Shown piece by piece: positions 59,090 to 64,000 of a stretch of 64,000 bases of DNA. A program made the translations under genes and the position numbers. The DNA comes from Bisporella sp. PMI_857 (taxonomy: Eukaryota > Ascomycota > Leotiomycetes > Helotiales > Helotiaceae). The stretch covers positions 62,001 to 126,000 of the forward strand of contig JAJSPD010000039.1 of NCBI GenBank assembly GCA_021307315.1, written 5' to 3'. Positions within the stretch are counted from its first letter, which is position 1. The number at the start of each line of letters is the position of its first letter. The notes below the pieces were generated by a model. That model had not been told where the DNA came from. It saw nothing but the letters and a program-made list of their open reading frames with translations, and did not search any database.

Positions 59090-60162
59090 CTGAGTATTCG
59101 ATAGAGCAGAGTGTAAAAGGTTTAAGAGGATTCAACTAGATTCAACATTAGATTCGTTTAGAGAATTAGAGCACATGTTCTGTCACGTAATATTTCGTGT
59201 CATATGTCATTTTCAAGATTATTGTATTGCAGCGGAGGAAACAATAGCGTAATTGGTTATAGCACTTTGTATTCATTGATTGTACGTTATTGATTGTACA
59301 TACGTGATATCTAGTATCTATGTTGTAGACCTGCAAGAGATTTTCTAGTTCTTTGACGACCTATTACGTAGGCCAATTCCTGACAGCCATGATCTTTGGC
59401 TTCTTCCCTACTAGATGTGTTGAGATACCGAGATTGGGGCCCAGATAACCAGTTCTACTCACTAATGAATCACAAACTCAGATATTGGCCATGCCTTTCC
59501 AATAATAAATTTTCAATCTTAACCAATAGCACATATTCGGGTATGCAAGGTGAAGCGTGCATGGTAAGCAAGGCGAAGCGGAATGAGCAGTTCGAAGCGC
59601 AATCAGCAAGACATATTACATTTAGATACGCTGATCCTTGTAAGAGTTGGCATGCCGGAGAGAATAGTGCTTACCTACTAGCACGTTATCGGTCCTCAAT
59701 ATGTTGCATAGCGTACTCCGGTATTTTGACACGAATAGAGGTATAAATTACAGCACTTACGCCACAATATCAAACGCTTAGACAGAGGGTAATACGTTTA
59801 TAAGAAGCTGTTATGCATTCTATTCTATTGCTAATTACATTTGGAAGATTGTTCTGAGTATTTTCAATTGAATAAATAAGGTTTATATAGAAATAGTCAT
59901 ATCCTTGTCTTGAATTGGCTTTTTCCACACACTCACTCTCACAACAAACACAGGGATCCGGTATATTAAGGTTTACCTATATCGCGGTATCAGATTTCAT
60001 GATTGGTTTATCGAGTTAAACACATCTATGGCCTGAGCTCCTTGTATGCACATTAGTGTACCCTTGATTACGTATTCGGGCTCTATATCTCCTGAAAAAC
60101 TGACATCGATTTTCACAGTAAATTGAAAGTTCTGCATAAATAGAGATTCGCAATTATCGAGC
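59090..60162. other. Intergenic region FMO fusion / cyclase
   Basis: 1.07 kb between two tandem genes. It holds the fusion gene 3' UTR and the cyclase promoter. The sequence TTGATTGTAC is repeated within 59275-59300. ORF 59396-59746 lacks family resemblance and is not called. Confidence 0.5.
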
Positions 60163-62526
60163 ATGGCGAAGGAAACGAACAATCACATTGGCAAATGGAA
60201 AACTTCAGCTCTTGGTCATCTATCTAAAGATACGAACGGGGATGAGAAAACCGATTATTCCAGATGGAGACTAGAGGATAAACAAGGCACTCAAATTTGG
60301 CGATACTTAGAATCTGACGAGGAGAATAAAACGTGGCCACAATCTGTCTATGAGAAACACTTTTTAGGTCTCGATACGGCACGTAACAAATTCTCGTATT
60401 CCCCATTGAGATTTAAGTAATAATTCCCAATTTAGGGCTTGCCTGATGTTTCCCCGGCCAAAACACCACTAGATGCTGCGAAGAATGGACTTGAGTATTA
60501 CAAGAACTTGCAACTGCCCTCGGGGCAATGGGCAGCTGAATCCAGTGGCCCTCTGCTTATGCTGCCTGTTGTGGTCATTTCCTGTTACGTGACTAATACC
60601 CCTATCCCTCCGGCACATGCGGTCGAAATCAAAAGGTATCTGTTCTCTCAGCAGCACCTCGTAGAAGGGGGATGGGGTTGGCACGTTGAAGCCAAAAGTT
60701 CGAACATAGGCACAGCTCTAAATTATGTGACGCTCCGTCTCCTCGGAGCTAGCAAAGATGACCCTCGCTTGGCCAAAGCACGGAAATTTTTACATAGCGT
60801 TGGAGGAGCTATCTACGGGCCTTCTGTGTCAAAGCACTTTCTCTCTGTGCTTGGTGTCATGGAATGGAGTTGTGTCAGCCCATTTCTCCCTGAAGTCTGG
60901 TACGTGCTGGAGGACTGGCAAATGTTCGTTTCTGACTATCAATAAGGTTGCTGCCAGATACTGATCCTACAGCCCCAATGAACTGGTATGTTCATACCCG
61001 AACTAACTATCTACCAATGTCCTATCTGTGGTCAAAGAAGTGGACCTATACCCCAGATGCATTGACAACGGAAATCCGCTCAGAACTCTACACCAAGCCA
61101 TACGAGACTGTCAACTTTTCTGGTCATCGCGACTCCATTGCGGACACAGATAACAACTGGCCAAAATCATGGCTCGTACATTTTATGAATTTTTTGATGG
61201 TCTGGCTATGGCTTCCAATCCGTTGGTCTTCATTGATCAAGCGTGCAGAAGACCGCGTCTACGAGTTAATGCAAGCGGATGACAAGAACACTGATAGTAT
61301 TGGACTATCTCCCATTAGCAATGCATTACAACTTGTTGTATGTTATTCTCACGATGGAGAGAACAGCGAATCTGTCCGGATCCACAGGGAGAAGATACTT
61401 GCATATTTCTGGATGAAAGAAGAGGGCATGTTATGCAACTTGTGCGAAGGGACACAATCCTGGGACACTGCAATGAGTATACAAGCTGTAGGGGCAGCGG
61501 GATTAGCTGGAGATCCCAAGTACCGGACCACTCTTACTAAAGCACAAGAATTCTTGGAGTATCATCAAGTCACGACGAACGTAGAGAACCAGGAGAACTG
61601 TTACCGTGAGCCAAGAAAAGGTGGCTGGGCTTTCGGCACAAAATACCACGGATACATAATCAGCGAGTGCACTGCAGAGGGTTTGAGGTCAATATTACAG
61701 CTACAAGAACTTCATAAGTTTCCTAAATTGATCTCGGCAGAAAGACTCCAAGACTCTGTGGATTGTCTCTTGCGCTTGCAAAATGACACTGGTGGTTTCT
61801 GTATATACGAAAAGAGACGGTGCTCACCCAAACTGGAGTTGCTTGATGCTGCAGAATTTTCTGGAAAATCAATGGTTAGTTACGATTATGTGGAGTGCAC
61901 GACATCCGTGATCACATCTTTGTTTTGGTTCCAGAAGTTCTACCCAAAATATCGCACGAACGAAATTGAAGCGGTTAAGCATAAAGGTTTGAGCTTTATC
62001 AGACAATCTCAGCAGAAGGATGGAGGGTGGCCTGGCACTTGGGGGATTTGCTTTTCATATGGTGCAATGTGGGCTCTCGAAACCCTTGCTCTGAATGGAG
62101 AATATTATAGTACCAGTGACTACTCCCGACGAGGGTGTGAATTCCTTCTTTCTCTACAAAGAGAAGATGGAGGTTGGGGGGAGTCATATCTGAGCGCTGA
62201 GCAAAAGACTTACATTGCGGAGAAGGAGTCTCAAGTTGTTCAGACTGCATGGGCATGCTTGGCTTTAATGGAGGCAAACTATCCAAACAAAGAACCAATT
62301 ACGAAGGGAATCAAACTAGTTATGTCCCGGCAGCAAGCCAAGGGACAATGGCTACAGGAGGCGCTCGAAGGAAGTGTAGGGAGTGGGTACGCACGCATGA
62401 GCTCCCATAATTTTTTACCAGACTGACTTGATTAGGGTGTTTTCTCATCCGAATTACAAGATTATATGGCCTGTTAGAGCGTTTGGTCAATATATTCAGA
62501 GATATGGCAATGAGGAGTTGCACTAA
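60163..62526 (+). CDS. Oxidosqualene-cyclase-family triterpene cyclase with altered catalytic motifs
   Basis: Four exons (60163-60378, 60436-60899, 60947-62386, 62436-62526) give 736 residues, the normal length of lanosterol-synthase relatives. The family marks are all there: YSRWRLEDKQGTQIWRYLE, TGLPDVSPAKTPLDAAKNGL, GGWGWHVEAKSSNIGTALNY, WYVHTRTNYLPMSYLW, KGGWAFGTKYHGY, and repeated QW motifs (QKDGGWPGTW, REDGGWGES). Two points differ. The catalytic D of DCTAE is Glu467 here (SECTAE, codon GAG at 61665-61667). The usual C-terminal EGVFN-x-SCAI-x-YP motif is EGSVGSGVFSHP. Both suggest a product or substrate other than lanosterol, so it is probably a specialised cyclase rather than the sterol enzyme. 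The first intron appears to be GC-AG. A second, ordinary ERG7 should exist elsewhere in the genome. Confidence 0.9.
60379..60435 (+). other. Probable GC-AG intron in the cyclase gene
   Basis: 57 nt, donor ACG|GCACGT, acceptor AATTTAG. It removes in-frame TAA, TAA and TAG codons and joins LGLDT to GLPDVSP, matching the family consensus. The nearby GT donors (GTAACA at 60383, GTATTC) give the wrong phase or a stop. Confidence 0.7.
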
Positions 62527-63126
62527 GACATTAAGATACTACTTTTCTTTCGGGAGGTAGCCTTAATGTTGTTCTTCTTACCATATTTACATATACGAGC
62601 GGCACGAAGCAGTCTATAGTCACCAGATTTCAAGAATTAAATGTGCACCGTTTTATATTAGTACAGCTCAGCAAATATTTGACAACATTGTGAGAACATT
62701 GACCTTATGCAATGGCAGATAATACGCAAGTAGAAAAGTCATATCTTATATCTATCTCTCCCTCGCTTTGGTAAATGTCTTCTCAGAACCTCAGTCTATT
62801 TCAAAAGAAGCTGCGCTTGAGGCAAGTTCTTTAAATATCTGGCCACGTTGGAGCTTTCCTTTTAATCATGAGTTGTTTGTCCGAACCGCAGCTGAGCGGA
62901 CTCATAGAGAGCATGCATTCTCGCCTTAAAGATCTAAAGAGTATCTAAAGCCTTCTATTATAATGCAATGAGAATGACGCAATCTGTAAGATCAAAGAAG
63001 AAGATAAAAACACATCCGAGGGACAGCATTAATCGTTTATTCCATCTCTAGACGCAGAGCGGATATCTAGGCTGAAGCAGCTTTAATTAAATCTTGCTAT
63101 ATCTGACCTTAGCGCAAAAGACTTCT
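62527..63126. other. Convergent 3' intergenic region
   Basis: 600 bases between the converging cyclase and membrane-protein genes. Nothing beyond 3' UTR sequence is visible. Confidence 0.55.
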
Positions 63127-64000
63127 CTACCAATATCCTCGACTCTTCTTGGTGGGGGTTCGGCCCTCAGGCTTATCATTTCTCCTCTCCGCTAACAGCT
63201 CCTCCCTCCATGCCCATCCCACTGCCATTGCTGCCCCTGGTCCAATCAACATGATGGTGCTCGCCAAAATCCCAATAACTTTCGCCCATGTAGCCTTTAG
63301 CCTTCTTGACTTCTTTAAGTCACGGAAGTGGAGCAGCAGCCATATGAGTCCACTACTGAGTGTTATCAGTTCGTTATTTCTCATGAGTAGTCTAAAACCT
63401 GGAGTTGCCGGCCGTAATATGTTTTGATATGTTCCTATTCCAGGTAGAAGATATCTTGTATCGCCTGTCGCAGTGATCCAAAGATATAAATGAGCGACCC
63501 CACTGACAGCCGCACCGAATGCGTATGCCTGGCGCAAGTATGGCATGTCTGCACGAGGGTTCTCAATACGGTCGTGAAAAGTGGTATCGGAAACAAATGA
63601 CGCAAAGAAACGATGAAAAATAGCAGTCCAAATGGGAAACAGCTGCCATATTCCATTAATATATTGATGTGCTTTTGTAGATAACCCGAGGAAGTGGTAG
63701 ATGCTTGGGAGAACATATCCCACCCCGACAGCAGCAACAACTGTCTTAGCATATTTTGTTGGTACAAGACGATTATCAGGAGCAGCATACTTGTCCAATG
63801 ATGACTGTATGTAATGGAGGAAGTAGTATGTAGGAGCGGCATATCCGAAACCTTTCAATTGACCTGCGATGCTGAAGATTGTCGATAGGGCTGCAAAAGT
63901 AAGAACATTCCCTCGTCGCATGCTCTCAATAGTCCAGATAATCTGTAGTGGAGCCATATCGCCCATGAATTCAATTATCTGGCGCTCTTCCGTGAGGCTT
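63127..64000 (-). CDS. Multi-pass membrane protein, 5' partial, related to the FMO-fusion C-terminus
   Basis: The frame is open from the stop at 63127 to the window edge, so the N-terminus may lie beyond 64000; an ATG at 63966 is an alternative start. About seven hydrophobic helices are visible. It shares with the C-terminal part of the FMO fusion a helix with IIWTIESMRRGNVLTF (fusion: LWITESYRADSLVSLL), similar central helices, and a final IGPGAAMAVGWAWREELLA (fusion: VGGPAAALAGTWSWRASQLA). The conserved W-x2-ES-x-R and GPxAAxAxxWxWR motifs point to one family. It could be a membrane terpene cyclase or an accessory protein of the pathway; I do not know a characterised member. The tail is basic and hydrophilic (RRNDKPEGRTPTKKSRGYW). 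Confidence 0.78.
   Translation of the reverse strand, partial: SLTEERQIIEFMGDMAPLQIIWTIESMRRGNVLTFAALSTIFSIAGQLKGFGYAAPTYYFLHYIQSSLDKYAAPDNRLVPTKYAKTVVAAVGVGYVLPSIYHFLGLSTKAHQYINGIWQLFPIWTAIFHRFFASFVSDTTFHDRIENPRADMPYLRQAYAFGAAVSGVAHLYLWITATGDTRYLLPGIGTYQNILRPATPGFRLLMRNNELITLSSGLIWLLLHFRDLKKSRRLKATWAKVIGILASTIMLIGPGAAMAVGWAWREELLAERRNDKPEGRTPTKKSRGYW

Noticed and set aside
59396..59746. 116-residue ORF between the FMO fusion and the cyclase
   Set aside because: No similarity that I recognise, poor start context and no splice support.
1..64000. tRNA, 5S rRNA, CRISPR and insertion-sequence signals
   Set aside because: I looked for B-box-like GGTTCGAATCC sequences, terminal inverted repeats and spaced repeats and found none convincing; CRISPR is not expected in a fungus.

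Overview
The window is genomic DNA of a filamentous ascomycete (Pezizomycotina). The evidence is short GT-AG introns of about 45-150 nt with CTAAC/CTAAT-like branch points near the acceptor, fungal-only families (Zn2Cys6 regulator, HR- and NR-PKS, NACHT-ankyrin receptor), and typical housekeeping genes. The class is not proven; a Leotiomycetes-like fungus would fit. Most genes are broken by introns. I rebuilt exon structures by hand from splice signals, reading-frame phase and conserved protein motifs; each rebuilt spliced CDS has a total length divisible by three.

Left part (1-23.7 kb), conserved housekeeping block: 3' end of a SAS4-like silencing-complex gene; TAF2 (TFIID); CDC26 (APC/C); a probable mitochondrial RGG-rich protein of unknown role; mitochondrial ribosome recycling factor; an F-box-like protein; the ribosome-associated Hsp70 Ssb (8 exons, one of 18 nt); an Rsc4-like double-bromodomain protein; the CDK regulatory subunit Cks1; ERO1; and a GPI-anchored GH17 beta-1,3-glucanase.

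Right part (24.7-64 kb), accessory block that looks like a secondary-metabolite cluster: an HR-PKS (2501 aa), a salicylate-hydroxylase-type FAD monooxygenase, a NACHT-ankyrin NLR, a decayed cytochrome P450, a Zn2Cys6 regulator, an NR-PKS (SAT-KS-AT-PT-ACP-TE, 2013 aa), a second FAD monooxygenase fused to a multi-pass membrane domain, a full-length oxidosqualene-cyclase-family protein, and at the right edge a stand-alone protein related to the membrane domain of that fusion. Intergenic spaces are long (0.6-3.8 kb) and contain relic sequence.

How the genes may work together (inference): the HR-PKS could make a reduced, methylated chain that the NR-PKS loads through its SAT domain, extends, folds by PT and releases by TE, as in resorcylate-type pathways; the first FMO could oxidise the aromatic ring. 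The second half (PaxM-like epoxidase fused to a membrane domain, an oxidosqualene cyclase with altered catalytic motifs, and a second membrane-domain protein) looks like terpenoid chemistry. Either two clusters lie side by side, or this is one polyketide-terpenoid hybrid pathway. I do not recognise this gene combination, and it is the best candidate here for an undescribed system. The cluster may continue beyond position 64000.
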